A stretch of DNA of 64,000 nucleotides from Okapia johnstoni (GCA_024291935.2 CM044322.1:19963405-20027404); one strand, 5' to 3'. Counted from the stretch's first letter, positions 10,536-23,440 are shown. The notes: generated by a model from the letters alone, not told the origin. Made by a program: numbers and translations.

Positions 10536-12277
10536 AATTAGCTCCAGTTTTGGCATTAAACAGTATCCTTCTGTTTTAAGAGCTTGACTGTCCACCTGTG
10601 AAGCACTCAGGAAATACCATACATAGTAACTGCTAAATAAAAACTGCTGATCTGACAGGTAGGAACACCGATGTACTGTGCTTTACTTCTAGGACCTGAA
10701 ATCCCTTAGCATAGTACCTTTCACTCCAAATATGTCTCTATTTGCATAATTATTATATGATTAGAATGTATAATATATTATGAACTAATAAATATATAAT
10801 GTTTATATCACTTTAAGTAGGAAAAAGCTAGGAAACATTCTCAGATGATCTCACATATAAGTGGGCTGCCAGCAGGTTGGTGAAGTTGCTAAAAACTGAA
10901 AGTTAACTACAAAAGTTCAAAAAGGATCGTAAATGCAAATATCAAAAAACAAAAACAAAAACCCTATAGATTTCTTTTATCAAATATATACACATTAACC
11001 ACTGGAAGGCATGGATTCTAAGAATTTCTTTTAAACTCTTATCCTTTGATGCTCCTTTACTTAGATCATCCTATAATCACCTGGCAAGGAACAGACATAG
11101 CAGTATCCAAGGAAATGCAATAACTTAGTCTCTAAAATATTTTAACAGGATGTTAACAGAGGCACATCAAGAAAGACTTTACTTTCAGTAATTATCTATA
11201 AACCAAGAGTAAGAAGAAAATATATTTCCTTAATAGTATAATTAAAACTCACCGGGCAAAGGAAAATCTAAAGGGAAAACAAGGTTTAGGAGACATACTG
11301 AATTTTTGGCACAAATATACTTAGAAAATTACTCAATTTTTCACTGACACTTTTAAAGAAATTAAACTGTATTCTAGTACGAAAATTATTCAACAATTTT
11401 CACAATTTTAGAAAGAATTCAAACTTCTGCTGTGTGGTCAATCTCATAATTAAAGATAAGATAAAGTTTTCTAATGGAAAGAGCATATCCCAAAATGACC
11501 TCAACTCAATAGAAATATTGTCAGTGTTAAGGTATTCAAAAATAAAACAAAAAATCAAACACAAGTCTTAACTCATAATTGAAGTAGTTCGTCAGATAAG
11601 CTCAATCACATCCAAAGCAATCAGAAATTTAAGGTTTCTTTTGGTAGCTTAAAATACTATCATCAATATAAAACATTTAAAAATATAAACAAATCCTGAC
11701 TTTAAATGTTGACGATTCTGTTACCTGAAATGAATCAAACACAAATCTCTATTTTGCAACCTAAATATTCAAGATTTGCATCTTTTCCTTCCCTTTTCAA
11801 ACTGTGTATTACCAAGACATGAGCAGATCAGAAGTCCCACCTATTAAAAGGTATATCAATACAATCCAGCTGTAAATAGCTCTAATAACATTTGTCAATT
11901 TTTATGAAGGAATAATAGAAGGAATTCTCTTTTAACTCTCAACTTTGTCAGGAGGAAATGATTTGATAATTTCTCCCTCTAAACTGCATTTAATGTACAA
12001 AAGTACATCAATGGGATTAAAAAGGGTAAAAGGCAAAAACAAAACAAATAATTTTACACAGGCCCCAAAATGAAGAGTTCAGATAAAAACATTCCTTCTA
12101 AATCAATTTTCTACTATTAATTACTATCATTCACTGAGCTTCTAAAGTAGAGTTTAATACTTTTTAAAAATTGTACTAATTAAGTAAATTATTTTATAAT
12201 GAGCAAATAGGATGTTTTATTCATTATAAAACACAAATAATTAAAATCCCTTTTCCCCCTTATTCATCACAATATAC
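10536..12277. other. unassigned; presumed intron downstream of the exon
   Basis: This AT-rich stretch lies directly 3' of the minus-strand exon's splice donor and is therefore probably intronic. No second exon or familiar repeat was recognised in it. Confidence 0.4.
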
Positions 12278-12878
12278 CTTCTCTTACTGGCTCATTGGTT
12301 GACTCTCTTTTTAGACTCAGCATCCTGGAGAAGCCATTGGAAAGAGTAGAGAAAATGCCACGGATGAAATATCCCTGCTGCTCAGACTCCACTGACCCCA
12401 CTGAAGTCGGCCACCGTCTAACAAATCTGACACTGGAGCGGGGTTCTGGCTCTGAAAGAGATCTGCTGAATGGAACCCGAAGTGACCGAGTGTTTACCAG
12501 GTTCTGCTTCTCCATTGATGTTCCGAGGACTTCGTTGCCAGAGGAAGAAATATTATCCCCAACCATCTTTGGCAGGACCGCTTGTTGTTGTGGTTCATCC
12601 AAGTCTCCTTTATTATTTTCCAATTGCTCCCTTTTGCCCCCTTTCAACCTTAAGCTGGGGTGTGTTTGCCACCGATAAGCGCCCAGTGGCTTTCCTAGAC
12701 TGGAAACAGCCTGTTCATTTTTCTTCCTCTTGCTTTTCACTGGACCACGCCATGGATAACTCTTTAAGCTTGCTCCTATCTCTGAGTGTGCATAAGCAGG
12801 TTCTGACAAAGATCTTCGATAGCTTGGAGGACACGGTGATGTTTGTCTCTTAAAGATGCTCATTTTCCACGACTCCAT
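12278..12878 (-). CDS. first coding exon of an unrecognised Ser/Arg-rich protein
   Basis: This is the best coding candidate in the window: 200 uninterrupted codons in otherwise stop-rich DNA. The start is the ATG at 12878-12876. It has A at -3 and G at +4 and lies just after an in-frame TAA, so no longer form in this frame is possible within the exon. The exon ends at 12278 with gaag/gtatat, a plausible splice donor, leaving a phase-1 codon; without splicing the frame would stop three codons later. The product is basic and hydrophilic, with no signal peptide or membrane segment. RSLSEP occurs at residues 22-27 and 139-144 and fits the RSXpSXP mode-1 14-3-3 consensus. A KSKRKK cluster lies at 48-53, and an amphipathic stretch (YFIRGIFSTLSNGFSRMLSL) at 170-189. 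I do not recognise the family. Later exons should lie at lower coordinates, inside or beyond the window. A retained pseudogene is possible but less likely, given the intact frame. Confidence 0.68.
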
Positions 12879-13033
12879 TTTTTAACAACTTCTTGAAACT
12901 TAAATTTTTTTGCTCTGCAGTCTTTGGAGTTGAACCACTTGTCTGTGCAGTCCAAAACATTCAAATGCTTAAGCAGCTTTCTTTGTGCGGCTTTGAACCA
13001 CAGCAGATGTTGCTGCTTAAGAACTGGTGTCAT
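12860..13033 (-). other. upstream ORF overlapping the main start codon
   Basis: A 57-codon ORF begins at the ATG at 13033 (A at -3) and ends 19 nt past the main ATG, in a different frame. If transcribed as 5' UTR, it would overlap the main start and could reduce its translation. The frame is also open further upstream, to about 13133. A different reading is that this is coding sequence of an internal exon with a possible acceptor (ttgcttcag, ending at 13094), followed by a frameshift. The sequence alone does not decide. Confidence 0.4.
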
Positions 13034-13133
13034 GTTATTACCCCCATTTTCCCAGATCTCCAAAATTTCAGCAAGCACCCAAAAATCTCCTGTCTGAAGC
13101 AAATTATCTTCAGAATACAGCAAAAGAAGATCA

Positions 13134-14607
13134 TCTCACTTCCTGCAGTAGGTTACATTTCTGCACTGAGCTTTCAGGAAATGGTTTTTTTTAAAAAAAA
13201 AAAAATGAGAAGTGAAATAAAAGCGACAAAAAGAACCCCCCACAGACACCTTTAGGGACCAATAGCAGTTAAGTGTTCACTATGTGAATGATATTGAGTT
13301 AAAAACAGATTGTGAAAGTCCTCAAGCTGACTTGCACACTTTCCAGAAGAAGAAGAAAAAAACTTGCCTAAAAGCCTGCTTTCTAAGTGACAGCTCTTCA
13401 GAATAGTTTTTAAAGTTGGCATTTCAAGAAAATTCTTGCTATTGACACCACAACTTCTCTCAAAGTTAATACTGTTTTACAACCAATAGGTAAAGTTTTT
13501 TGCAAGAGGCACTGCAAAGATGAGGGAAAAAGGACAAAAGAATGCCAAAATATAAAGCCATTTTTAACGTAAACATACTAGGGAGAATTTTAAAAGCACA
13601 AGTGGACAGAAAAAAAGAAAAGGGGTAGTGGATACTTGCTATGAACTATAGCAAAGGAAAAGGAAAATCTTAAGGCAACATCTTGTGGGAATTGGAACAC
13701 AGGAAAGTACATACTTAAATGATTTCTAAAAGGGAAAAGTTTGCTTTATAAATCTAATTGGGATAAGTTGTCTGGAAAAATATTCCCTATCTATTTAACC
13801 GAAAAAATTCCTTTATTCCTCTTTGTGTTATTTGCAACCTAAAAAAAAAAAAAAAAAAAGAGCTGACTACTTAAAATTTTATTAAAGCAAAGTACCTTAT
13901 ATTGAACCAAGATCATGAATGCCAAGTTTTTTGGTGGTTAATTTTTTTTTTCAACTGTCAGCTCATAAACTCCTGAAAATAGGGGTTTCAAATGGAAAGC
14001 CTGACAGACTTAAGATCAATAAAAGAGATAAAACATGGCAATCAGATCACTTTGCAAGCTGCATAAAAAATGATGATTTCATGTGGAAAACTAAAAAAAC
14101 CATCCATTTGTAGAATATGTACAATGAAAAAACAGTTCTTAACTAAGTCTCTTTCTTATTATTGCCAAATAGTAACGTGAGTAACATACCTATTCTTCAC
14201 ATATTAAAATGTTCTCGTTATTTCCATTATCATAAAATAATGATCTCATCTTCATTTGTTTATATAGTCTCTAAATTCACACATTTCTGTACTAAGGAAG
14301 TGTTGAAGTACTCAGCTTTCCCAAAAGTATAATAAATCAAATTAGAGTATATTACAATCATAAAATTTTATCTTGGCTTAAAAAAGACACTTAGAAATGT
14401 GAATCTGCAAAAAGAGAAAAACAATAAACATTAAGTTCTAATCCCTACTTATGACACATCACACAATCTGCCAAAACTAATCTCTGATGGAAAATAAACC
14501 TAAATGTAAAATATAAACTGATAAAGCTTATAAAGGAAATCACAAGAGAATATTTTTGTGAACTGAGGATAGGCAAAAATTTCTTGGGATTAAAAAAAGT
14601 AACAACC
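13134..14607. other. unassigned; region upstream of the minus-strand exon
   Basis: A promoter might be expected here if 12278-12878 belongs to the first exon. However, no TATA box, CpG-rich island or other clear core element was seen. A 19-A tract lies at 13841-13859. The gene's true transcription start may be further away, beyond another intron. Confidence 0.4.
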
Positions 14608-14930
14608 AGACTTCCCTGGTGGTCCAGTGCTTAGGAATCCACCTGCCAACTCAGGGGACACTAGTTCGATCCCTGATCTGGGAAGATTCCACAGGCCGCA
14701 AGGCAACTAAGTCCAAGCACCACAACTACTGAACCTGCATTCTGGAGCCCACGAACCACAGCTACAGAGCCTGCGCACCTACAGCCTGTTCTCTGCAACG
14801 AAAGAAGCCATGGCAAAAGGAAGCCCACAAGCCACAGCAAAGAATAGTCCCTGCTTGCCGCGACTGAAAGCCCAGCTGCAGCAAAGAACGACCCAGTGCA
14901 GCCAAAAATAAAACAAAATAAATTGTATAG
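14608..14930 (+). mobile_element. CHR-2-type SINE
   Basis: The head (acttccctggtggtccagtg), repeated CHR body motifs (caccacaactactgaacctg, gaaagaagcc) and A-rich tail are all present. A likely duplication of agtaac(a)acca flanks it, at about 14600 and 14936. It inserted at the 5' edge of, or within, an old L1. Confidence 0.88.
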
Positions 14931-14934
14931 AAAG

Positions 14935-15960
14935 TAGTAACCATGATAGGAAAACATTAATAACGATGAATTCATAAAAATCAAAACCTTAATATGTCTA
15001 GAAGACATTAAATCAATAAGCAAGCTACAAAATGGGAGAACGTATTCACAATGCAAACGTCTTACAACTTGTACCACAAAATATAAAGAACTCCTCTAGC
15101 TTATTAATAAAAGAAAACCCAATTTTAAAAAATAGGAGAAGAGAGTTGAACAGACCCTTCACGAAGAAAGTTATATGAATGGTCAATAAGCATAGTGGGA
15201 AATGTACTCAACATCATTAAGACTGAGAGAAATGCAAATTAAAGCCAATAATGAGATATCATTCACTAAAATAGCTAACACCTAAATGGCTAATAACACC
15301 AGATGCTGGTGAGGATGTGGAGCAAACAGAAATCTCATAATCAGTCATGAAGTCATGAAATGATACAATTGCTATGGAACAAATTTGACAATTTTATTTT
15401 TACAAGATAAACATACATTTATCCAATGCACATCAGTTCCACTCATAAGCATTTACTCAAGAGAAATGAAAATACACAAACTTGTACTTCATGTTCACGG
15501 CAGCTTTATTTACGATACCCATAAACCGAAAACAACCCAAATGTCTATCACAGTAGATTGGATAAACAAACTGTGATGGTTTCATACAGTTGTATACAAC
15601 TCAGCTATAAAAAGAATAAACTACTAATAACAAAACAATGTGAATGAAGACCACAAATATCATGCCAACAAAAGAAACTAGACACAAAAGAGCACATACT
15701 GTATGATTCCATTTCTACAGAGTTCTAAAATAGGCTAAACTAATTTTTAACAGGGGGAAAAAAATCAAGAAAGCAGTTGTCAGTGGTGGAAAGCATTAAC
15801 AAGAAAGGGGCACCAGGAAACTTTCTAGGGTGAAGGAAATTTTCTTAATCTTGATATACATGGGAATATGGGTATATTTGTCAAGACTCATCCAATTGTT
15901 CTCAAGATTTATGCATTTTCCCATAATTAAGTTTTACCTTTAAAGAACTGCAAATACTAC
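14935..15960 (+). mobile_element. old L1 LINE, 3' part
   Basis: ORF2 C-terminal text is recognisable (caaaatgggagaacgtattcac, catcattaagactgagagaaatgcaaatt, agatgctggtgaggatgtgg). It is followed by 3'-UTR-like sequence with aatacacaaacttgtac and the cacggcagctttatttac motif. Many stops and indels mark it as older than the 3.6-6.2 kb copy. Confidence 0.8.
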
Positions 15961-16676
15961 AGTTAGTAGGTTTACTTATCTAATATAATGGGTTAGCAAT
16001 TCTGAAAGCACTTTCTGTGTATTTAAGACTTGAGAAACGGAGTAAATGCATTAAAGATAATGAATGAATATGGATGAATACATACATACAGACAGACATA
16101 CCAATACTGGAATAAACCAATACTATACACCTCCAGATATGTTGAACTGTGAAAGAATAGCTTGTGATTTATTCCTGTTAAAAAAAAAAAAGAATGCATA
16201 ACCTAAATCTAGTCACAAGCAGCATCAGATAACCTTGTATTAAAGAAGATCTATGAAATAACTATATCCTTTGCTTCAAAAGTGTCAAGGTCAGGAAAAT
16301 AAAGAGAAAAGCCACAGAATTGTTGTAATTCAAAGGAGACTAAGGAGAAACAATGAAAAGTAATGCATAATTTCGGATCTGATCCTAAAATGTGGAGAAA
16401 AGCTATAAAAAACATTATTGGGATAACTGACAAAATCTAAATATGGACTATGGATTAGATAACAGAATCATGTTAACATTAAGATTTCTCATTTTCATTA
16501 TGAAAGAGAATGCTACTATTCTTAGGAAATTCCCACTGAAGTATTTAGGGATCTTAGAGGCATGATGTTCCCAATTTACCCTCAAATGACTCAGGGAAAA
16601 ACTACGCATATAAAGGTATATAAAATATGACCAAACAAACAGGGCAAACTGTACATAATTATTGAATCTAGGTAAG
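15961..16676. other. unassigned sequence
   Basis: No exon or repeat was recognised. There is a short A-tract at about 16180 and catacatacagacagacat near 16080. Confidence 0.45.
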
Positions 16677-16912
16677 GGTCCCTGATGGCTTAGTGGTAAA
16701 GAATCTGCCTGAAATGCAGGAGACACAGGTTTGATTCCTGAGTCAGGAAGATCTCCTAGAGAAGGAAATGGCAACCCACTCCAGTATTCTTGCCTGCAAA
16801 GTTCCATGGACAGAGGAGCCTGGTGGGCTACAGTCAGTGCGGTCACAAAGAGATGGACATGAGTGAGCGCTTGTGCGTGAGCACACACACACACACACAG
16901 ACACACCCACAC
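16677..16912 (+). mobile_element. Bov-tA SINE with (AC)n tail
   Basis: The tRNA head (tggcttagtggtaaagaatc), BovA body and diverged end (gagatggacatgagtgagcg) are followed directly by an (AC)n microsatellite at about 16883-16911. Such arrays commonly grow from SINE 3' ends. Confidence 0.9.
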
Positions 16913-17995
16913 AAAGGGTATATAGGAGCTTCTTGTATGCTCGCAAATATTCTATAGGCTTGAAATTACTTCAAAAGAAGACATTACACAAGTAAAATTT
17001 TATTTCAAAACTACTTCCTTTGGGTCTATAACAGATATTTTATTATTAATACTGTAATGGTCCCTATTTCAGAGTATCTTCTGAGTAATACTAGTAAGAA
17101 AATATCTAGTTTGACAGGTTTCACGAGAGGAAAGTCAATCAAGATCACCCTATTAAAACACCTCAGTAAAAATTAAAACTACGATTTTGAGAAAAGTTGC
17201 ACTATAGGAGTGGAACTTAAGCCCCATAATTAACACTGTAAAATTCAGAGACTCAGTGTTAAATGAGAAAATACTTTTACACACTAAATAGGTAAGGTAA
17301 AAATAATTATACTAGTTTCCAAACTCATCAACTCAATTCTTTCAAGGAGCTACAATTCTTCTTACCATAAACTTCCCTATTTAAAGGAATATGGAAGTGT
17401 AAATTATTAAACAGCACAGAAAAAGACTCAAACAAAATCAGAAAGCAAAAGAAATATAGAGTGAGGAAGTGATCGTCTCTAAGTAGGAATAATCAAAGAA
17501 ATGAAGAAATTCACCTCTCTTAGAACTGGCTCGAGTTGGATTTGGCAAATGCTTCAAATTATCTTCTATCATTATGGTAGCCTAATATCATTTGTTAGTT
17601 ATTTCTCCAAGTTTTGTCTTTCACCTGAATTTAAGATGATCACTTGACACCCTGCATTTTCTAAATTTTATCAAATGTATACAACAAATTTATAATTTTT
17701 AAGAAAATATTCCAAGTTATATAATTTTTTAATTAGAAACAATGACACTGCTACCACTGAACTACCATATTCATTATGAACCCTAATATAAAAATTGGCT
17801 GCTGATTAAAGTGTCTTAACAAGAACATTACTGCCACCTCAAGTATCAGCTAATTATTATTCATTTCCTTAACACATAATTTGTAATATTTAAAGCACAG
17901 CTTTAAGAATCACTCTAGTTGCTTAGCCAAAAGAAATATCTGAATTCTCTAAATAAATATACTAGTACTTATATTGGTATGGAGCCCTTTTTAAA
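16913..17995. other. unassigned sequence
   Basis: AT-rich, with no convincing ORF and no repeat that I can name. Confidence 0.45.
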
Positions 17996-18170
17996 AGGGT
18001 TATTGAGTATCTGCCACATATCAGACACTGAACTAAGACTAGAGGAACAAAAAAAGAACAAAACACACACTGTCCCTGCCCTCCTGAAACTACCAGCTAA
18101 CCAGGAAGGACTGATACTAGGAAAGGGAGTCTACGGAGTGCTTGGGACGTGTGATGCACGGAAATTTTTA
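17996..18170 (+). mobile_element. L2 LINE 3' fragment
   Basis: The order gttattgagtatctgccac, cagacactgaactaagacta, aacacacactgtccctgccctcctgaaac matches the familiar L2 3' end. The 119-codon ORF that crosses it is therefore not a gene. Confidence 0.7.
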
Positions 18171-19187
18171 ACCATGTCTAAGGCGCAAGGGATAGAACCA
18201 ATTTCTTTCCAGATTCTCTTGATCTCGAGATTCTACTTTATACTCAATTCTACTATGTCATGTGACATACATTTCTAAAAATCATCACACTTTACAAAAT
18301 TGCACAATAAAATGTCAAGGCTTTTGAGGAAGGTGGATTTGGGAAGAAACATTTAGAAACAATGACATAAAAAAAGATAAGCTAATAAAAACTGTAGACC
18401 ATTTTGTACATGATTAAGAAAAGCCTGAATGCTAAAATAAATATTTCATGTTACTTCAAAAAAACCCATGAAGTTTGCCTGTAGAAGTGGGCATCAGAAG
18501 GGTTGCGGCTTTTTCATTTTTGTGACATGATGGAAGGAGGGTTATCTGAAATCTAAATGACAGCTGTAACACTTAAGTGGATGGATGTGGTTCATAACAA
18601 GTGTGGGGAATTGAGGTGGCTGGTAACTGGTCAAGATGTATGCCTTTCAATATTTCCTACAGTATCATGCTTTACTTGGATACAGTTTTTGGTATGCAGC
18701 TAACATTTCTCAACAAACGGCACATAAGCAAACACAAAATTCATGTAACGCTCCAATTGTTCACTACTATCCATCACATGATACACATCCTCATTTTCAA
18801 AACAAGCATGACATAAACTAAATTTCAATTTAAAACATTTTGGAAAAACATCTGAAACATAAAATAATAATTTTCTTTTTAAAACACCAAAAATAAAGCA
18901 TGATAGTAGAGCTGACTATATCTTCTCTTTCCCATAATACTGGTATGGTATAAAAAAAAGAAAAAGGTAAAAATATCAACAGGAGACCTTACCATTGGAA
19001 GGCATAATAAATGCACAGGGTTTGAAATAGTTCTTGAACTTAGTATATTCCACTCTTTAGTTCAAACTTTTCACTTTTTTCTTTTCTTTCTACTCAGAAA
19101 GATCAGAACAATAAGAACCAAAGGATCAAACTCATGATGTGGGCACAAAGGACCAAGCATAAAGATAATACAACAGATCTGCTTCTA
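18171..19187. other. unassigned sequence
   Basis: No feature could be supported. Two overlapping short ORFs near 18.6-18.8 kb have no protein-like character. Confidence 0.45.
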
Positions 19188-19350
19188 GGCCAATGCTTCT
19201 CATGCTGTAGGGTGTGAATGAATCACCAGGAGATTGAATTAAAATGTAGATTTTGCTTTAGTACACATGGGTGAGAGCCTGAAATTCTACATTTCTAACA
19301 AGCTGTAAGTGCTATGTATGCTACTGATTCACAGGACAAATTGTGACTAA
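19188..19350 (+). mobile_element. MER5A-like hAT DNA transposon relic
   Basis: The sequence follows MER5A: gcttctcatgctg, gaatgaatcaccaggaga, gagagcctgaaattctacat, ttctaacaagctgtaagtgc and ctactgattcacaggac. It is non-autonomous and old. Confidence 0.72.
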
Positions 19351-20102
19351 CAAGCTGTAGACAGATTTTTAAATAAAAGGACTAAAGGAATTCTCAAGGC
19401 TCCCATCAGATTCAGTCAAGTTCTCCAAAATAAAAAAATTGTATTGGGATTTGAGGATAAAGTGAGAATATTTGCTTGAAATATTCTGTGAGAGTGAGTA
19501 TGTACATCACATAGAGACTTTGCTCATGGTAGTGTGCAGAGACTTAAAGATACAGCAATCCTAGCCAAACCTCTTCCTTGGAGACAGCAAAGACTATCTA
19601 CAGCATATAAATAAAGCACAATTAAAAATTCAACAATCTTCTGCATTTTAAGAACTGCAGCATTTTTTTTTTTAAATGGAAGGAAGCAAGGGAGGGAGAT
19701 GCAAATGACCATCTATAGGAGGATGCCCAAATAAATCACAGTACATACCATGCAAAAACAACCATATATATTTAAATGTGCTAGAAAAACACACGTTTTT
19801 AAAGAGTGATTGCCTGTAGGGAGTACAACTGAGGTATCACCTTAGATCTTTATGGTTGTTTTTTTTTTAACTGTGAGTATATACTATAGTCAGAGTAAGA
19901 AGAAAAAACTTAAAAGAGAAATTTAAGTGGTAAGAAATCTAAGCGATAAGGTAGAAAAGCAATATATACTATAAAAAGTAGATCATGATCCCACTTCTAC
20001 TGAAGATTATCATTAATATGTCAGTATACATATGATGGAATTTGCATAGAGAGAAATTCTGTTCCTATTTCTTTTAAATATTTTTTAAAAAAATAATAAA
20101 AT
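19351..20102. other. unassigned sequence
   Basis: Only short T/A tracts were seen (for example around 19661 and 19860). Confidence 0.45.
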
Positions 20103-20290
20103 TTGGGGACTTCCCCGACAACCTAGTGGTTAAGGCTTTGGCTTCCATTGCAAGGGATACAGGTTCAATCCCTGGTAGGGGAGCTAAGATCCCACATGCC
20201 TCAAGGCCACAATAACAAATCATAGAACAGAAGCAACATTGTCACAAATTCAATAAAGGTTTAAAAAAAAAAATAATAATAATAATAAAA
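20103..20290 (+). mobile_element. CHR-1-type SINE
   Basis: A tRNA-like head (ggacttccc, ctagtggttaaggctttggc, ggttcaatccctgg) is followed by the short CHR-1 body with gatcccacatgcc and attcaataaaggttt. It ends in an A-rich tail that has become (AAT)n. Confidence 0.85.
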
Positions 20291-21470
20291 TTTGTTATTT
20301 TTGTTGCTAATAGATTTTTGTTTTTATATTATTAATTTCTATAATATATGAAATTTTATAATGACTGTATATTTTTATTCCTTTTGAATGCACAAAGTTT
20401 AAATAAGTATATTTTTTAAATCCACCCAGAGCAAAAATGGAAACCTTTAATATCAACCCACAGAATCAGAATTAGAGAACAGAGAACTAAAACAAGACAT
20501 CACAGATTAACTTAACCAACACTTACATATAACCAAATGAGGCCAGAGAAAAGAACTTGTCCATGACTACTTAGTCAACAGCAAAAAAAAAAAAAAAAAA
20601 AAAGAACACACAGGTATCCTAATTTCTAATTCAGGATTCCATATAACCTCTTTAAATTAGCATTTTCCAACTATGATTCACAGAATACAGTTGAGAAATT
20701 TAGGCTTACAGGGCATAATTGTGACACTGAGTCCAGACATTTTATTGTTATCTAGTTTAAATGCTAAATTCTTTATTTTTTAAAGTTTAAAATAGGATAT
20801 CAGTTTCTCATTAAAATGGCTTTTCAGATTTCTTTCAACTAAGGGAAGCAAGCAGAGATGAAAAGGCAAAACTTGAGCTTTCTCAGTTACAAATACTACT
20901 CTGCCACCACTTCCTATCTTTTAAGACACGCCTTTTCTATACCGAAATTCTATCCTGTAAATCTCACATGCTCTTCTGTAATAGAAGATATGACACAATA
21001 CAATTAACAAAGAGTTCAGGAGTTCTGTTATTGGAACAACAGAGTACATACCTCTTAGATCAACTAATGAAAAGCTTTAAAAATAGGATTAATTTCTATA
21101 AACCAGAAGAAGACATCTTTCAAAAATACAAAGTCTTTGTTTATTCAAAGCTAAGTAATTAATAACAAAACATCCCCTTCCCATCTCCTATCACTGGAGC
21201 ACATCTGCTTCCCGATGAAACACTTCCTGTGGCAAAAACTACCTCCTTTCTAAGTAAGAGAACTCAAAGACACACCTGACACGTACACAACTTTATCTCA
21301 TTTAAGAAAGTTATGTCTAGAGGAGCTAAATAAAGATTATTCTTAATAGACAACTGTCAGAATTTATTTTTTTAATAAAATGTTTTAAAATAAAAACCAA
21401 AACACAGACAACTTTTATCATTAAAGTCTTTTAAAAAATAAAAACTTCTGGTTTTTCCCTAAACACCTCT
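20291..21470. other. unassigned sequence with a 21-A tract
   Basis: No gene was seen. The homopolymer at 20583-20603 may be the tail of an unrecognised retroposed element. Confidence 0.45.
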
Positions 21471-21985
21471 GATCACACCTTCTCTGTCTCCTGTGAGATT
21501 CATTCTTCTCTATCTAGTCTCTAAATGTTAGGAGTTCTTCAAACTGGGTCCCAGGCACCCCATCACCATATTCTCACCATGCATATCATCATTCACAGTT
21601 ACCACAGCAACTTATACCTCCAGTTCAGACCTCATCTCCTTTGACCAACATATTCATATATTCAATTAGATGTTTTGTGGCCTCTCAAATTCAATATGTA
21701 TAAAACCTAACCCAAGATCTTTCCTTTAAAATCTGTTCTCATTCCAGTGTTGCTAATTCTAATAAAAATAACATCCACTTCACTGTACAAGTCCCAAATC
21801 TTAGTCATCTCCCTCTCTTACCATTCAATATCAAATCCATGAACCTCGCTAACCTTCCCTAAGTATATTTAATCTACTTCTCACCATTTCCTCTAAATTA
21901 ACCTAGTATCATTTCTCATCTGGATTATCCTAAATTTAACTACCTACATCTACTATGGTCCCCTGTAAATCATTATTCCTACTAT
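21471..21985. mobile_element. ancient dispersed repeat, family unassigned
   Basis: The pyrimidine-rich text (ttttgtggcctctcaaattc, caaatcttagtcatctccct, tcatctggattatcc) resembles a diverged mammalian interspersed repeat with similar phrases in the same order. I cannot name the family with confidence. Confidence 0.4.
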
Positions 21986-21992
21986 AGTGAGA

Positions 21993-22050
21993 ATATGCTA
22001 TGCTATGCTATGCTAAGTCGCTTCAGTCGTGTCCGACTCTGCGTGACCCC
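21993..22050 (-). mobile_element. BovA SINE fragment with (ATGCT)n edge
   Basis: The 3' end of a BovA element (ctaagtcgcttcagtcgtg, then tccgactctg) is joined to four tandem copies of atgct. Only about 50 bp of the SINE is present. Confidence 0.85.
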
Positions 22051-22690
22051 ATACAATGAGTTAACATTATCTCTCATACCAAGATCACCACATTAAAACA
22101 CACATGATGAGAAAGGACAGGGGAGAGAAACAGTCACCAAGGAGTCATCCTTCTTGAACCAAGTGACTGCCTGTTTCTTCAAGGACATGGAGAGAGAGGA
22201 GTATTAACAGAGGAAAATAAAAAAAATTATGTCAAATGAGGAGAGCAAGAAAGAGGCAAGACATATTGCTTCAATTGTTAAGATTTTCTTCCCCCCAAAA
22301 TGTCGATTTAGTTGACAGAAACTATTACCTAGCTTTTCTAGATTTTCTTAAAAAATTATTTCTAAGAAAAAAATCCGGCATCACTGGAGAACATCTTAAA
22401 GAAGCATAAAGAGGTAACTACAAGCACTCAACAAATCTCATACCTTCTTCAATGAGTATAAACTTAGAAAATGAACAACATTCTGATAACTTGAAATAAG
22501 TATCAGCACTGAATCAATACATCTGATAAATGACAAAGCAGCTTGTACTAAAGTAGACTTAGTTAAGCGCCAAAACTGGGGTTGCTAAAGGAAGGAATTA
22601 GAAATATTTTATTATTATAAGGTACTTGTACCACTTAGGAAACAATACAGTATCATTTGAAAGTGGACTTGGATTAATTGTTAATATATA
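22051..22690. other. unassigned sequence
   Basis: No recognisable gene or repeat. The composition is AT-rich. Confidence 0.45.
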
Positions 22691-23440
22691 TTTCAAATTC
22701 TAGGGCAATCACTTAAAAACTTTATTAAAAGGTAAAGAAGAATAGAATCATGTAAAATGATCAATTAAAATCAAGAAAGACAAAAAGGAATGAAAGTCAA
22801 ATACAGAAACAAAGAACAAGGGTAACAAACAAATAACATGGGCAACAAACAGAAAACAGTAACAAATATTAGATATTAATCCAACTATATCAATAATCCC
22901 TTTAAACATAAATGGTCCAAATATACCAATTAAAGACAGAGATTGTCAGTGGGGATCAAAACACAAGCCCCAGCTATATGTTGTCTACAAGAAATCTGCT
23001 TTACATATAAAGATACAAATACATTAAAAGTAAAGGGATTGAAAAAGATGTAATATGCTAACACATATAACATGCTAATCAAAAGAAAGCTAAAGCAGCT
23101 ATACTAATTTCAGATAGGGTAGAATTCAGAGTAAGAGAAAAAATCAGGAATAGATAAAGGCTTATGTAATAATAAAAGAACCAATTCCCTAAGAAAATTG
23201 AGAATCCTTAATGTATATGCACCCAACAGCAAAGTGTCAAATTATGTGCGTTAAAAGCTACAAAGAAAAATAGATGAATCTCCTATTATAGCTGGAGATT
23301 TCAACCACACCTCTATGAGAAATGGACAGTTCAGTAGGCAGAAAATCAGTAAGGACACAGCTGAACTCCACAGCACCTTCAGTCAACTGGATATAAGTAA
23401 CAACTAACAGCACCACTCTAGACAACTACTACCTTTTAAA
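22691..23440 (+). mobile_element. old L1 LINE, 5' part of ORF2 region
   Basis: L1 ORF2 landmarks are visible: aaacataaatggtccaaata, ccccagctatatgttgtctac, tcagatagggtagaattcag and tatatgcacccaacagc. All frames are broken. Confidence 0.75.

Noticed and set aside
12295..12853. Two overlapping plus-strand ORFs of 127 codons opposite the minus-strand exon
   Set aside because: They mirror the GC-richer coding exon on the other strand. No plus-strand splice or poly(A) signals support them, and the minus frame is longer with a proper start and donor.
17919..18278. A 119-codon plus-strand ORF
   Set aside because: Its centre is an L2 3' fragment and the rest has no protein-like features.
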